Positions 16,873-25,428 are shown, numbered from the stretch's first letter. The stretch is 64,000 nt of DNA from Chloroflexus islandicus (GCF_001650695.1 NZ_LWQS01000034.1:39580-103579), one strand, 5' to 3'. A program made the numbers and translations. Notes: generated by a model from the sequence alone, not told the origin.

Positions 16873-17541
16873 TCAATTCTCCGCTCCCCTCTCCCAGTGG
16901 CGTGGGAGAGGGGCAGGGGTGAGGGCCAGCAGCCCGCGCAGCGGGCTTCGTAAGCCAAGCCCGGCCCTGAAGGGCCGGGCGCCGGACAGATGTTCTGCTC
17001 GCTCTTGAACCAACGTCTGCCGGCATCCCTCTAACCACGCCAACACTGCCTGCAACTGGCCCGTTCGATATTGCAACACTACCCGTTCAAACGCATCGGC
17101 CGGCAGCGCAGCGATCTTGATATCGTTCTCTGCCAGCCATGTTTGGCAACAAACGATTTGCCGCACCAATAATTGCGTTGCTGCCGCAACCCCTTCACGC
17201 CGGGCAAAGTAGTATTTGGCTAAAAACTCTAACCGGATATCACGGCCATGCGCTACCGGCGTGCTTAACCATTCGGTAAAAATCGCTTCACCCTGCTCGG
17301 TCAACGAGAAGATTTTGCGCGGTGGCCGGCTGCCCTGTCCTTCAAGATGGCAACGGAGATACCCCTCTGCTTCGAGCCGATCAAGCACGGCGTAGAGGTG
17401 GCTTTGCTTGATCCGCCAAATGCACCCCAACCCATCGCGCGCTTGCGCCTGCTGAAATAACTCATACGGGTGCATGGGTCGCTGCCGCACGAACCCAAGC
17501 AGAGCTAGCTCAATGGTAAGAGGCTGTTTCTGTGAAGGCAT
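16873..17541 (-). CDS. PadR family transcriptional regulator with a repeat-encoded C terminus
   Basis: This winged-helix repressor candidate has about 222 residues. The PadR domain spans about 8-90 (LALLGFVRQRPMHPYELFQQ, SHLYAVLDRLEAEGYL, then RKIFSLTEQGEAIF) and a helical C-terminal dimerisation region follows. The last 35-40 residues (from about SGARPFRAGLGLRSPLRG to HWERGAEN) are translated from a copy of the dispersed palindromic element that forms the large array at 59.9-61.8 kb, so the native C terminus was replaced or extended by repeat insertion. A palindrome with an overlapping -10 lies upstream at 17668-17689, suggesting autoregulation. Its position upstream of modABC suggests it controls molybdate uptake. 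Confidence 0.85.
   Translation of the reverse strand: MPSQKQPLTIELALLGFVRQRPMHPYELFQQAQARDGLGCIWRIKQSHLYAVLDRLEAEGYLRCHLEGQGSRPPRKIFSLTEQGEAIFTEWLSTPVAHGRDIRLEFLAKYYFARREGVAAATQLLVRQIVCCQTWLAENDIKIAALPADAFERVVLQYRTGQLQAVLAWLEGCRQTLVQERAEHLSGARPFRAGLGLRSPLRGLLALTPAPLPRHWERGAEN
16876..17005 (+). repeat. Copy of the dispersed palindromic element (array family)
   Basis: This single unit reads in the same orientation as the array at 59.9 kb: CTCCCCTCTCCC with its inverted partner GGGAGAGGGG, the AGCCCGC-gca-GCGGGCT stem, the CCCGGCCC...GGGCCGGG stem, and a GGACAGATGTTCTG right end. It overlaps the 3' coding end of the PadR gene. Confidence 0.9.
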
Positions 17542-17667
17542 CACCCACCCGCTCGCCGCCAATCGCTGCAGTTGCGCAATCACCACAGCGACATAACTCG
17601 GTCTCGCCGCAGTATGTCCAACCACTAACCGCCCAGCTCCTGCACAACACTGTTGTTACGCTTTGAA

Positions 17668-17689
17668 TACTCATAGTATGAGTACTATA
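17668..17689 (-). promoter_or_regulatory. Palindromic operator candidate with overlapping -10, upstream of padR
   Basis: TACTCATA-G-TATGAGTA (17668-17684) is a perfect 8-bp inverted repeat with a single central base. On the minus strand TATAGT (17689-17684) sits at its edge as a possible -10 for the PadR gene about 125 bp downstream. PadR repressors typically bind palindromes near their own promoters. A role at the divergent sulfite-oxidase-like gene is also possible. Confidence 0.5.
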
Positions 17690-17832
17690 CCGTACCCTTT
17701 CACTACTCGTCAAATTAACCGGCATGGCTAAACGTTTTGTAGTCTTAACGCCAGTGATTGTCATCATTTTTGCAGCCGGCGCCGCTATACTGCCGGTAGT
17801 TGACCAAGCACTCTACACCAACGGATGCTCGT

Positions 17833-18753
17833 ATGTCACTTGAGACGCTCCCGTTCACCTCGCCAATCCAATCGCTGGTCAAGGACAACCGGCTCCGCCA
17901 GCGCTCCACCCACCCGCTGATCCTTGACCCGCCACTCGCGATCCTCGACGCAGCGGTGACGAACATTGAGCACTTCTTTGCGCGTAACCGGCAACTGATC
18001 CCAGACCTGAGCCCGGCCAGTTGGGAATTGACGATTGACGGGCTTGTCCGGCATCCGCTGGTGATTGACTACGACGACCTGCTCCACAAACCGGTCAGCA
18101 GCTTCTTTGCCGTGCTCATTGGGCGCGACGACGGCAACGACCGCTACGCAGCGATTGCCAACGCCGAGTGGATTGGCGTTCCGGTTGCCCTCTTGCTGGA
18201 AGCCGCCGGCGTCAAGCCGCAGGCGGCCTTTGCCGCCTGTTGGAGCTATGGCGAGCAGCCGCTGGTACGCTATGTTCCCCTTGCTAAGCTCTGGCACGAT
18301 GCGATGCTAGCGTATGCGGTCAACGGCCAGCCGCTGCCGACGCTGCACGGCGGACCGGTACGGTTGGTTGTGCCCGGCTGGGCCGGCGCGTACTGGATGA
18401 AATGGATCGAGCGGATCACGCTGCTCTCAGCCGAAGCAGCGCCGCCCGCAGCGCACGGCGATGGTTCGTTAGCCATTGATTGCCGGCTGTTCAACCTTAG
18501 TGAGGTTCTCCAAGGCGATAATCATCAACCGCTGCGCGGAGTGGCATGGTCGGCAGGGCAGGGTATTGCCCGCGTAGCGTTAGCGCTTGACGACGGACCG
18601 TGGCATGCAGCCACCCTTGCGAGCGATCTCGGCCCGCGCGCATGGCGGCAATTTAGCTATTACAACCCGGCGGGCATCAGCGCGAGCCGCCGGTTAGCAG
18701 TGCAGATTACCGACAACACCGGCCAGACCGCGGTGTACCATTGGCTCTTGTAG
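17833..18753 (+). CDS. Sulfite oxidase-like molybdopterin-domain protein lacking the Mo-ligand cysteine
   Basis: This 306-residue protein has the sulfite oxidase fold. A molybdopterin-binding domain (about 60-200) contains WELTIDGLVRHP, AEWIGVPVALLLEAAGV and NGQPLPTLHGGPVRLVVPGW. A C-terminal Ig-like dimerisation domain (about 215-306) contains LRGVAWSAGQGIARVALALD and RAWRQFSYY. In active enzymes a cysteine that ligates molybdenum lies just before the AEWIGVP-like block; here that region reads AVLIGRDDGND with no Cys. No signal peptide is seen, so it is probably cytoplasmic. It is divergent from the PadR-modABC operon, which supports a molybdenum link, but catalysis of the standard kind is doubtful. 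ATG 17833 was chosen over a TTG at 17800. Confidence 0.8.
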   Translation: MSLETLPFTSPIQSLVKDNRLRQRSTHPLILDPPLAILDAAVTNIEHFFARNRQLIPDLSPASWELTIDGLVRHPLVIDYDDLLHKPVSSFFAVLIGRDDGNDRYAAIANAEWIGVPVALLLEAAGVKPQAAFAACWSYGEQPLVRYVPLAKLWHDAMLAYAVNGQPLPTLHGGPVRLVVPGWAGAYWMKWIERITLLSAEAAPPAAHGDGSLAIDCRLFNLSEVLQGDNHQPLRGVAWSAGQGIARVALALDDGPWHAATLASDLGPRAWRQFSYYNPAGISASRRLAVQITDNTGQTAVYHWLL

Positions 18754-18796
18754 CGCCGCACTGCCTTGACGCCGCACTGCTGTGCGGCGCTACAAG
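18747..18796. terminator. Inverted repeat between convergent genes
   Basis: A perfect 14-bp inverted repeat (CTTGTAGCGCCGCA and TGCGGCGCTACAAG) overlaps the end of the sulfite-oxidase-like gene and stops just before the convergent glyS stop. The same GTAGCGCCGCA core recurs in other intergenic palindromes here (near 58940-58980), so it is probably a REP-type element acting as a bidirectional transcript end. Confidence 0.55.
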
Positions 18797-18799
18797 TGA

Positions 18800-20419
18800 C
18801 TATGCGCGGAGCTTCTCGCGGAGATATGCTTCAAGTTCGGCGATCGGCACCCGCTCTTGGGCCATCGTATCGCGATCGCGCACCGTAACGGTTTCGGCCA
18901 AGGCCGGATCTTTGCCCTGCCCGATCGTGTCGAAATCGACCGTAATGCAGAACGGCGTGCCGATCTCGTCTTGCCGGCGGTAGAGTTTGCCGATCGCGCC
19001 GGTGTCGTCGTAGACGGTGCGCATGTCGCCGCCAAGCTGCAACCGGCGGCGCACCTCTTTGGCGGTGGCGACCAGTTGGTCGTGGTTGCGCTTGAGCGGG
19101 AAGACCGCCGCTTTGATCGGGGCCAGCCGCGGCTTGAGCCGCAACACCGTGCGGTAATGCTCGTCGATCAGCGGTTGGGCTTGGCCGCGCAGTTTCTTGC
19201 CCACCTCAATCTGATCCACTCCCGGCATCGCCAATAACTGCTCGACTTCCGGCAACCGCTCGGCCAACGCTTGGCCGAGTTCTTCACCCCGCGCCAGAAT
19301 CGCATCGCGCGCTTCGGCGCTGATCTTTTCGCTGCGACCCACCGACTTGAGGAACGATTGCAGCGCTTCGCCAACCACGGCCAGCTTGTCAGCCGGCAAG
19401 GCCTTGGTCAGCTCTTCGGCATACCCCTCGCACAGCACGGCTAACATCGCGCGCCCCACCCCTGCCGACGGCTCGATCACATACGGCACCACGTGCCGGC
19501 CACTAGCCTGATCGAAGTAGGTCAGGCGGGCAATGCTATCCTCGTTGCGATTGACGCGCGCGGTTAAATTGAGCTGGTCTTGATCTTTGCTGTGCGAGCC
19601 AAGATCGTAGTCGGTGCGATTGGCGATCCCCTCAATCTCTTGCACGCCGATATTGGGATAGTCGTACATCAGATCGAAGGTGCGTTTCGAGTAGTGGGCC
19701 AGCTCATCGGCGGGCACATCGTAGATCGTGATCCGGCTGCGCGGAATACCGATCTGCTCCCACCATGCCAACCGGGACTCAAGCCAGCGCTGGTGCCACT
19801 CTTCATCGGCGCCGGGCATCACGAAATACTCGATCTCCATCTGCTCGAACTCGCGCACCCGGAAGAGGAAGTTGCGCGGGTTGATCTCGTTGCGAAACGC
19901 CTTGCCGACTTGAGCAATCCCAAACGGCAGCTTGCGAGCCGTCGTCGTCAGTACATTGGCAAAATTCACAAAAATGCCCTGCGCAGTTTCGGGGCGCAGA
20001 TACGCGAACGAGCCGCTATCGGCCACCGGCCCGATCTGGGTGCGGAACATCATGTTAAACGGGCGCGGCTCGGTCAGATCGCGCGAACCGCAATTGGGGC
20101 AAACGCCGTGGATGTGGTCGGCGCGCCAGCGCATCTTACACACGCGGCAATCAACCAGCGGATCGTTGAAGGTCTCCTCGTGACCAGAGTACTTCCAGAC
20201 CAGCCGGTTCATCAAGATCGCGGCATCTAACCCCTCCATATCATCGCGCTCGTAAACATTCGTGCGCCACCAATCGGCGATGATGTTGTTTTTCAATTCA
20301 ACCCCGAGCGGGCCGTAATCATACACCCCCTGCAACCCGCCATAAATCTCGCTGCTGGGGAAGATAAAGCCGCGGCGCTTGGCCAGCGCCACAATCTGGT
20401 CGAGTGATGTAGCCGGCAC
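18800..20419 (-). CDS. glyS: Glycyl-tRNA synthetase, dimeric (alpha2) type
   Basis: This class II aminoacyl-tRNA synthetase charges tRNA-Gly. The product of about 539 residues has the N-terminal catalytic start [14 protein letters not shown], a zinc-binding module with CRVCKMRW and CPNCGSRD, motif 2 region [19 protein letters not shown], and [14 protein letters not shown]-terminal anticodon-binding domain follows. It is the single-chain type, not the GlyQ/GlyS tetramer. I chose GTG 20419 because GGAGG lies eight bases upstream and the family begins here; the frame runs on through the leader terminator to 20500. Expression is probably controlled by the T-box leader immediately upstream. Confidence 0.95.
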   Translation of the reverse strand: MPATSLDQIVALAKRRGFIFPSSEIYGGLQGVYDYGPLGVELKNNIIADWWRTNVYERDDMEGLDAAILMNRLVWKYSGHEETFNDPLVDCRVCKMRWRADHIHGVCPNCGSRDLTEPRPFNMMFRTQIGPVADSGSFAYLRPETAQGIFVNFANVLTTTARKLPFGIAQVGKAFRNEINPRNFLFRVREFEQMEIEYFVMPGADEEWHQRWLESRLAWWEQIGIPRSRITIYDVPADELAHYSKRTFDLMYDYPNIGVQEIEGIANRTDYDLGSHSKDQDQLNLTARVNRNEDSIARLTYFDQASGRHVVPYVIEPSAGVGRAMLAVLCEGYAEELTKALPADKLAVVGEALQSFLKSVGRSEKISAEARDAILARGEELGQALAERLPEVEQLLAMPGVDQIEVGKKLRGQAQPLIDEHYRTVLRLKPRLAPIKAAVFPLKRNHDQLVATAKEVRRRLQLGGDMRTVYDDTGAIGKLYRRQDEIGTPFCITVDFDTIGQGKDPALAETVTVRDRDTMAQERVPIAELEAYLREKLRA

Positions 20420-20440
20420 AGCGATTCCTCCTTCGCACAC

Positions 20441-20650
20441 AATAAAAAACCGGGCGAACATGTCGCCCGGGGACGCATCACACCTGACGCGCGGTTCCAC
20501 CCCGGTTAGCGGCGCGAGCCGCTCACCTCAACGCCAATTCCGGCTCCCCGGCGCCGTTCCGCCATTCTGAGCCGCCGGGCTCGCACCATCCCCGGCTCGC
20601 TGGGCGCTCATCGCGACGTACTCCTCCGGTTCATCGCCAAAACGAGTATA
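20441..20650 (-). ncRNA. T-box riboswitch leader of glyS
   Basis: Upstream of glyS on the minus strand is a classic T-box leader. The conserved T-box GGGGTGGAACCGCG is at 20503-20490, and is followed by an intrinsic terminator (CCGGGCGACATGTTCGCCCGG then TTTTTT) at 20470-20441. Farther upstream are Stem I-like elements, including AGCGAGCCGGGGATGGTG at about 20590-20610 and a GGAGGAGTA stretch near 20620. A GGC triplet in AATGGCGGAAC is a possible glycine specifier, but I could not fold the RNA. Uncharged tRNA-Gly would stabilise the antiterminator and switch on glyS. Confidence 0.9.
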
Positions 20651-20730
20651 GCACAGGCCAGCAGGGTGCGCAACCACCTCACACGAGCCTACTCAGCTTT
20701 GCTGCGATAACCCTGCACGGCAGCGCAGCG

Positions 20731-21630
20731 TTACGAATGATGGGCATGGCCGTTATTGGCCGCATTCGACGGCGGCGTTTCTCCGGCCAGATGAGTATAA
20801 ATCTGCGTGGTCGCAATCGAGGCGTGGCCCAACCGTTCTTGCAACTCGCGCAAATCAACCCCGCTGCGCAACTGGTGGGCGGCAAAGGAATGGCGCAACA
20901 TATGCGGCGTCAAATCATGCATGCCCACCTGTTCGGCATAACTCTTGAGAATGAGCCAAAAGCCTTGCCGGGTCAACCGCTTGCCGCGATGATTGAGGAA
21001 GAGCGCTTCATCATCGCTGCTCGTTTGGCGAGCCAACTGCGGGCGCGCGATATCGAGATACTCTTCCAGCGCCGTCACCGCCGGATCGCTCAACGGCACA
21101 GTGCGTTCGCGGCCTTGCCGGCCCAAACAGCGCACGGTTTTGGCATCAAAGGCGACATCATCAACATTCAGCGCGACCAACTCGCTGACGCGCATCCCGG
21201 TTGCGTACAGCACTTCGAGCATCGCCTTATCGCGCAAACCTTCAGGGGTGCCGTTTTGCAGCGGCAACTCCAGCAACTCATCAACCTGATGCTGGGAAAT
21301 CGCCCGCGGCGGGAAGCGATCGACGCGCGGCGCATCGAGGTGCTCGGCTGGATCGTGGCTAATGAGGTTCCGTTCCCGCAAAAAGGCGAAGAACGACTTC
21401 ACCGCCGCTAACCGGCGCGCAACCGTCGAGTTGGCGTACTTTTTCTCTTTGAGGTTGAGCACAAAGGCCATCATCGCCTCGGCGTCAACATCGGCCCAGC
21501 GTTCGATCCCGCGATCCTGCAAGAAGCTGCACAACTGATCGAGATCGGTTCGATACGCTGCGGTTGTATTGGCCGACATATTGCGTTCATCGGCCATATA
21601 AGCGAGAAATTGCGCTACATACTGGTTCAT
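20731..21630 (-). CDS. xerD: Tyrosine recombinase XerC/XerD
   Basis: This 299-residue site-specific recombinase is of the XerC/D type, which resolves chromosome dimers at dif. It has an N-terminal SAM-like core-binding domain (about 1-90, TTAAYRTDLDQLCSFL) and a C-terminal catalytic domain. The catalytic residues are recognisable: first Arg in ATGMRVSELVAL, HMLRHSFAAH (His and second Arg), LGHASIATTQIYTH (His and nucleophilic Tyr). The beta-hairpin lysine region reads GRQGRERTVPL. Length and lack of nearby phage genes fit the housekeeping enzyme more than an integrase. It cannot be assigned to XerC or XerD with certainty. Confidence 0.9.
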   Translation of the reverse strand: MNQYVAQFLAYMADERNMSANTTAAYRTDLDQLCSFLQDRGIERWADVDAEAMMAFVLNLKEKKYANSTVARRLAAVKSFFAFLRERNLISHDPAEHLDAPRVDRFPPRAISQHQVDELLELPLQNGTPEGLRDKAMLEVLYATGMRVSELVALNVDDVAFDAKTVRCLGRQGRERTVPLSDPAVTALEEYLDIARPQLARQTSSDDEALFLNHRGKRLTRQGFWLILKSYAEQVGMHDLTPHMLRHSFAAHQLRSGVDLRELQERLGHASIATTQIYTHLAGETPPSNAANNGHAHHS

Positions 21631-21711
21631 GCGTCTGCCCGGTCGTTGATCGCCGCCTGTGTAGCGGTTTGCGTAGCGGTTATGGTACTGGAAAGACGGC
21701 GGCGTGTCAAT

Positions 21712-21897
21712 TCAGAAACAGCAGCTCTCCTTAAAGCCACAGTGCCGGCAGCGATAAAATCCGGCCCAGAGGCGCATCTGCGCCTGACAAACGGGACATT
21801 CGCGCTCATCATCATCAACACTGCGCGGGCCGGCGATCACCAACGGGGCCGGCTCCTCCGGCGCTGGCGCAATTGGTTCTGGCTGCAACTGGCTCAT
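21712..21897 (-). CDS. Small zinc-ribbon protein
   Basis: This 61-residue protein has a Pro/Ala-rich N terminus and a C-terminal zinc-ribbon-like module: CPVCQAQM, then WAGFYRCRHCGFKESCCF. Two CxxC pairs would bind one zinc. AGGAGGGAG precedes, giving good spacing to ATG 21897 (an ATG at 21903 is too close). It lies upstream of xerD on the same strand and is divergent from the lipid kinase. Similar small treble-clef or ribbon proteins are common and uncharacterised; no specific role can be assigned. Confidence 0.75.
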   Translation of the reverse strand: MSQLQPEPIAPAPEEPAPLVIAGPRSVDDDERECPVCQAQMRLWAGFYRCRHCGFKESCCF

Positions 21898-21968
21898 CGG
21901 CATCTCCCTCCTTCGCCCGCCTATTGTACCATGCGTTGCCGGCTGGCAATAGCGCCGCGCAGGGATTC

Positions 21969-21977
21969 TGCTATACT
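21969..21977 (+). promoter_or_regulatory. Extended -10 promoter of the lipid kinase gene
   Basis: TGCTATACT, a TGn-extended -10, lies 33 bp upstream of the start codon at 22011. No clear -35 element is seen. Confidence 0.55.
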
Positions 21978-22010
21978 GACCATAGCCTGATACACAGAGA
22001 GCACACTTGC

Positions 22011-22985
22011 ATGCGCACTTTGATTGTCTTTAACCCAACCGCCGGCCACGCCGGGCAGTTGGAAGCCGAACTTGAGGCAGCCGCTCAGGTCTGGCGGGAA
22101 CAGGGATGGACGGTTGATTTGCAGCCGACCAACGGCCCCGGCGATGGCCGTTGCCTTGCCCGGCAAGCCGCTGCCAACGGCTATGAGTTAGTGGTCGCCG
22201 CCGGCGGCGATGGTACGATCAATGAGGTTGTGAATGGTCTCGTCGGGAGCCAGACCATGCTGGCCACGTTGCCGCTGGGCACGATGAATGTGTGGGCGCG
22301 CGAATTGGGTTTACCCCTCCAACCCCGCGCTGCCGCGCAAACAATGCTGGCATGGTCGCCGCGCACGATTGATCTAGGCCGCGCTGGCGACCGCTACTTT
22401 CTGTTGATGGCCGGGATTGGGTTTGACGCCGCGATTACGGCAAATGTCCGCCCCGACGAAAAGCGCCGGTTTGGCGCCTTGGCGTATGTGGCGCGCGGCA
22501 TCGAAGAGGTGATGCGGATTCGCGGCACCCGCGCTCGCATCTTGCTCGACGGTCGCCCGATCAAGGCGCGAGTGTTGATGATTGTGATCGGTAATTCGCA
22601 ACTGTACGGCGGGCTGGTCAAGATTACCCACCGCGCGAGCATTGATGACGGCTTGCTCGACGTGTGCGTGATTAAAGGCGATAATGGGATTAACGCCATC
22701 GGCCATCTCATCGCGATCTTGCGCCGCCGCTTCAGCCTCAATCCCGACATCGCTTACTACCGCGCCCATACCGTCGAGGTGATCACCCGCCCGCCCTTAC
22801 CGGTACAGGTTGATGGCGATCCCATCGGGACGACCCCGATGCGCTTTTCAGTGGTGCCATCTGCTTTGCGCGCGCTCTTGCCGCCCGACCTGCCCGATGA
22901 CCTGATCCAGCAACCGCCGCCTAGCGCGCGCCGGTGGCCGCAACGCCTGTTGGCGTGGCTCCGCCGCCGCCGCGTCGAAGAGTAA
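22011..22985 (+). CDS. Diacylglycerol kinase family lipid kinase
   Basis: This 324-residue soluble or membrane-associated kinase of the DgkB/YegS family phosphorylates diacylglycerol or a related lipid. The DAGK catalytic domain begins TLIVFNPTAG and has the ATP-binding signature AAGGDGTINEVVNGL at about 63-77, PLGTMNVWAREL and GIGFDAAITANV. The C-terminal domain has VQVDGDPIGTTP, as expected. The Arg-rich tail (RRWPQRLLAWLRRRR) may contact membrane phospholipid. ATG 22011 is preceded by AGAGAG. The next gene starts 16 bp after its stop, so they may be co-transcribed. Confidence 0.93.
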   Translation: MRTLIVFNPTAGHAGQLEAELEAAAQVWREQGWTVDLQPTNGPGDGRCLARQAAANGYELVVAAGGDGTINEVVNGLVGSQTMLATLPLGTMNVWARELGLPLQPRAAAQTMLAWSPRTIDLGRAGDRYFLLMAGIGFDAAITANVRPDEKRRFGALAYVARGIEEVMRIRGTRARILLDGRPIKARVLMIVIGNSQLYGGLVKITHRASIDDGLLDVCVIKGDNGINAIGHLIAILRRRFSLNPDIAYYRAHTVEVITRPPLPVQVDGDPIGTTPMRFSVVPSALRALLPPDLPDDLIQQPPPSARRWPQRLLAWLRRRRVEE

Positions 22986-23000
22986 CGATTTCTTGGTGCT

Positions 23001-23972
23001 ATGAAGCGTTTCCTGATCCTGCTTTTGCTCCTTATCACCGCCTGCGCCGCACCAACCGCACCGGCGACGCCAACCGCACCGGCCACCCTGCGCGGTGACG
23101 AACTGCCGGGCAGGCTCTTGTTTAGTCACAGCGGCGGTATCTGGTTGTGGGAAGGACGCACAGCCCGCCAAGTGATTGCGCCGCCGGCGACGCAAGCGGT
23201 GTTTGATCCGGCTGGCGAACGGATCGCTTACGTTGTGCCGCGCGCCGGGGCCAGTGATGTGATCGTCGCTGATAGCGCGGGCGCGACCATTGCCCAACTT
23301 ACCCGTAACGACCCAGCGGCGCCTCCCGGCAGTCTCGAGCGGGTCTATGCCGCTATGTGGGCACTGTATCCAACGTGGTTGCCCGATGGCAGCGGGGTGC
23401 TCGCTGCGGCCCAAGCTGCGCCGCCGGCGGGTGATCCGCCGGCTGATGCGCCGCTGGCCATCTTCCGCTATGACCTCACCGGCCAGCGCCAACCCGTCTT
23501 CGCCGATCCGAATGCGCAGCTTGGCCGTATCGCCGTGTTGCCATCGGGCGATCTGATCGCGGTGCGCACCCCGCTCGGCAGTGACGGGCAACAACAACTG
23601 TACCGGATTGCCGGCGGCCAAGCTGCCCCCTTACCGGGAGCGCCGGTTCCAGCCTACGATCCGGCCCTGAGTCCCAACGGGCGCTGGCTAGTGTTTGCAG
23701 TTGGCATCAACGGGGGAAGTGATCTCTATGCCATGCCGGTCACTGGCGGATCGGCGGTGCGTTTGACCGATCTCGGCACGGCGCGCGCGCCGGTCTTTTC
23801 ACCCGACGGCGCAATGCTGGCTTTTCTCGCCATTCCGCCGGGCGGGCGCGGGTTCGACCTCTATCTGGCCGGCGTGACGGCCACCGATGAAGGCTTTCAA
23901 ATTGAGCCGCCACGCCGCATTTCAACCAATTTCACTATCAACGCCGATGCGGGCTTGTCGTGGGCGCCGTAA
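23001..23972 (+). CDS. Predicted lipoprotein with TolB-like beta-propeller repeats
   Basis: This 323-residue protein has a lipoprotein signal peptide (MKRFLILLLLLITACAAP, lipobox ITAC), a short Ala/Pro/Thr linker, and a beta-propeller of PD40/TolB-type repeats. Blades include FDPAGERIAYVVPRAG, YDPALSPNGRWLVFAVG and FSPDGAMLAFLAIPPGG. It should be anchored outside the cytoplasmic membrane. No enzymatic motif is visible, so it may be a ligand-binding or scaffolding protein. Its last 35 bp overlap the 3' end of the convergent nitronate monooxygenase gene. Confidence 0.85.
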   Translation: MKRFLILLLLLITACAAPTAPATPTAPATLRGDELPGRLLFSHSGGIWLWEGRTARQVIAPPATQAVFDPAGERIAYVVPRAGASDVIVADSAGATIAQLTRNDPAAPPGSLERVYAAMWALYPTWLPDGSGVLAAAQAAPPAGDPPADAPLAIFRYDLTGQRQPVFADPNAQLGRIAVLPSGDLIAVRTPLGSDGQQQLYRIAGGQAAPLPGAPVPAYDPALSPNGRWLVFAVGINGGSDLYAMPVTGGSAVRLTDLGTARAPVFSPDGAMLAFLAIPPGGRGFDLYLAGVTATDEGFQIEPPRRISTNFTINADAGLSWAP

Positions 23973-25428
23973 CCGGCTCGGCCGGTTGCGCCGCCGGGAA
24001 GGAGAGCATCGCCGGACGTTCGCCGAGCAGATAAGCGATCACATCAGCCGCCGAATAGCCCTGCGTTAGGTCGAAGATCGTGCGCAGCCGCACCAGATCA
24101 TCGCCGCTCGTCAGCAGCGGCGGCTCGGCGCCAATATCGGCGCGCGCCTGCCCCACCCCAATATTGGCCATCAGTGCATTGCACAAACAGCGCCGGCCTT
24201 CCGTCTCGGCCAGATCGCCGCCCTTCTTGACGAAGGTCGCCACCGGTTCGCTCGCGCAACGATAGCCGATCGTTCCCTTCGGCGTGCGATACATCGTGCG
24301 CAAATACCCAAGATCGCAGATCCGCTGGCGCGGCACCCCTTGCGCTGGGTCGGTATCCCAACGTACCACCTTGAACGGATACCCGGTCGGCGAGGCGCGC
24401 GGGTCGGTAAAGACATCCACCGCATCACGGGCCGCCGCTTCGAGCACCGAACGGCGCAGCGGGTCAGCCAAGCCCGAGTCAGTGCAGAAGGCAAAGAGCG
24501 TGCCCACCTGAATGCCCATCGCGCCAGCAGCGCGGGCCGCCGCCAACCCTTCCGGCGAAGCCGTGCCGCCGGCCAGCCAAAACGGCAGGCCAAGCGCAGC
24601 GATCTTGGTGGGATCAACTAGATCGCGCGGCCCATAGATCGGCTCGCCGCGCTCGTTGAGCTGCAACTCACCCCGCGGCGGCGCATTGTGCCCGCCGGCG
24701 GTCGGCCCCTCGATCACCAACCCATCGACACCGGCAATCTTGCGCGCAAACATCGTCGCCAATGTCACACTGGCCACAATCGGCAAAAACAGTGGCCGGC
24801 GCAACGCCGGCGGCTCACCCGGCCAATGCTCCGCCGGCTCGAAGGTAATGTACGTTGGCGGCGCGCCATCGTCACCCTCAATCTCTGCCGTCAGGCGGGC
24901 CGGCTGGTTAGCCGCCAACGCATCGAGCGCCGCCGGGATTTCACGCGGAATGCCGGCCCCCATAATGATCACATCCACCCCGGCCAGCAGCGCCCCATAA
25001 AGCAGGGCCAAATTGGGCAACTGAATCTTGGTCAGTAAATTCATGCCAATCGGGCGATCATGCCCCTCTTTGGCCAGCCACACCTCAACAAAAGCCGCCA
25101 GCATCGCCACCTGTTGCCGCTCTTTACTCACCTTCAGGTTGTACATCGGCAGCAGCGCGTATGGCTCATCAGGCGCGCGGCCTTCCGGCCGGAAATAGGC
25201 CTCCAGCACGCGCTCGGCTACGCCGGGAACGGGAAAATGCGCCATGGCCCGCCGCATTGCGCCATCAGGGTCGCCATCTTGCAGGCGCCGGATCAGGATC
25301 GTATCGATACCGGTGCCGGAAACAACGCCGAGCTGGCCGCAAGCTGCTACAGCTCGCGCCAGTCGCCAATCAGAAACGGCGGCGCCCATGCCACCCTGAA
25401 TAATCATCGGCAAATCGGTGGCGCGCAT
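23938..25428 (-). CDS. Nitronate monooxygenase / 2-nitropropane dioxygenase family flavoprotein
   Basis: This 496-residue TIM-barrel flavoenzyme belongs to the NMO/FabK-like family. N-terminal PMIIQGGMGAAVSDWRLA and GQLGVVSGTG fit FMN binding. IEGPTAGGHNAPP contains the conserved His used as catalytic base, and the FMN phosphate loop follows (LAGGTASPEGLAAARAAGAM, GIQVGTLFAF). It is longer than typical NMOs (about 320-370), with an insertion around residues 175-220 and a C-terminal extension containing Cys residues (RRCLCNAL). The substrate is unknown; family members oxidise nitronates or act in related flavin chemistry. Confidence 0.87.
   Translation of the reverse strand: MRATDLPMIIQGGMGAAVSDWRLARAVAACGQLGVVSGTGIDTILIRRLQDGDPDGAMRRAMAHFPVPGVAERVLEAYFRPEGRAPDEPYALLPMYNLKVSKERQQVAMLAAFVEVWLAKEGHDRPIGMNLLTKIQLPNLALLYGALLAGVDVIIMGAGIPREIPAALDALAANQPARLTAEIEGDDGAPPTYITFEPAEHWPGEPPALRRPLFLPIVASVTLATMFARKIAGVDGLVIEGPTAGGHNAPPRGELQLNERGEPIYGPRDLVDPTKIAALGLPFWLAGGTASPEGLAAARAAGAMGIQVGTLFAFCTDSGLADPLRRSVLEAAARDAVDVFTDPRASPTGYPFKVVRWDTDPAQGVPRQRICDLGYLRTMYRTPKGTIGYRCASEPVATFVKKGGDLAETEGRRCLCNALMANIGVGQARADIGAEPPLLTSGDDLVRLRTIFDLTQGYSAADVIAYLLGERPAMLSFPAAQPAEPVTAPTTSPHRR

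Noticed and set aside
20420..20500. N-terminal extension of glycyl-tRNA synthetase from ATG 20500
   Set aside because: This stretch is the T-box terminator; GGAGG and family alignment support GTG 20419.
20731..21630. Integrase of a mobile island
   Set aside because: Length and sequence are typical of housekeeping XerC/D, and no tRNA, att-like repeats or phage genes are beside it.
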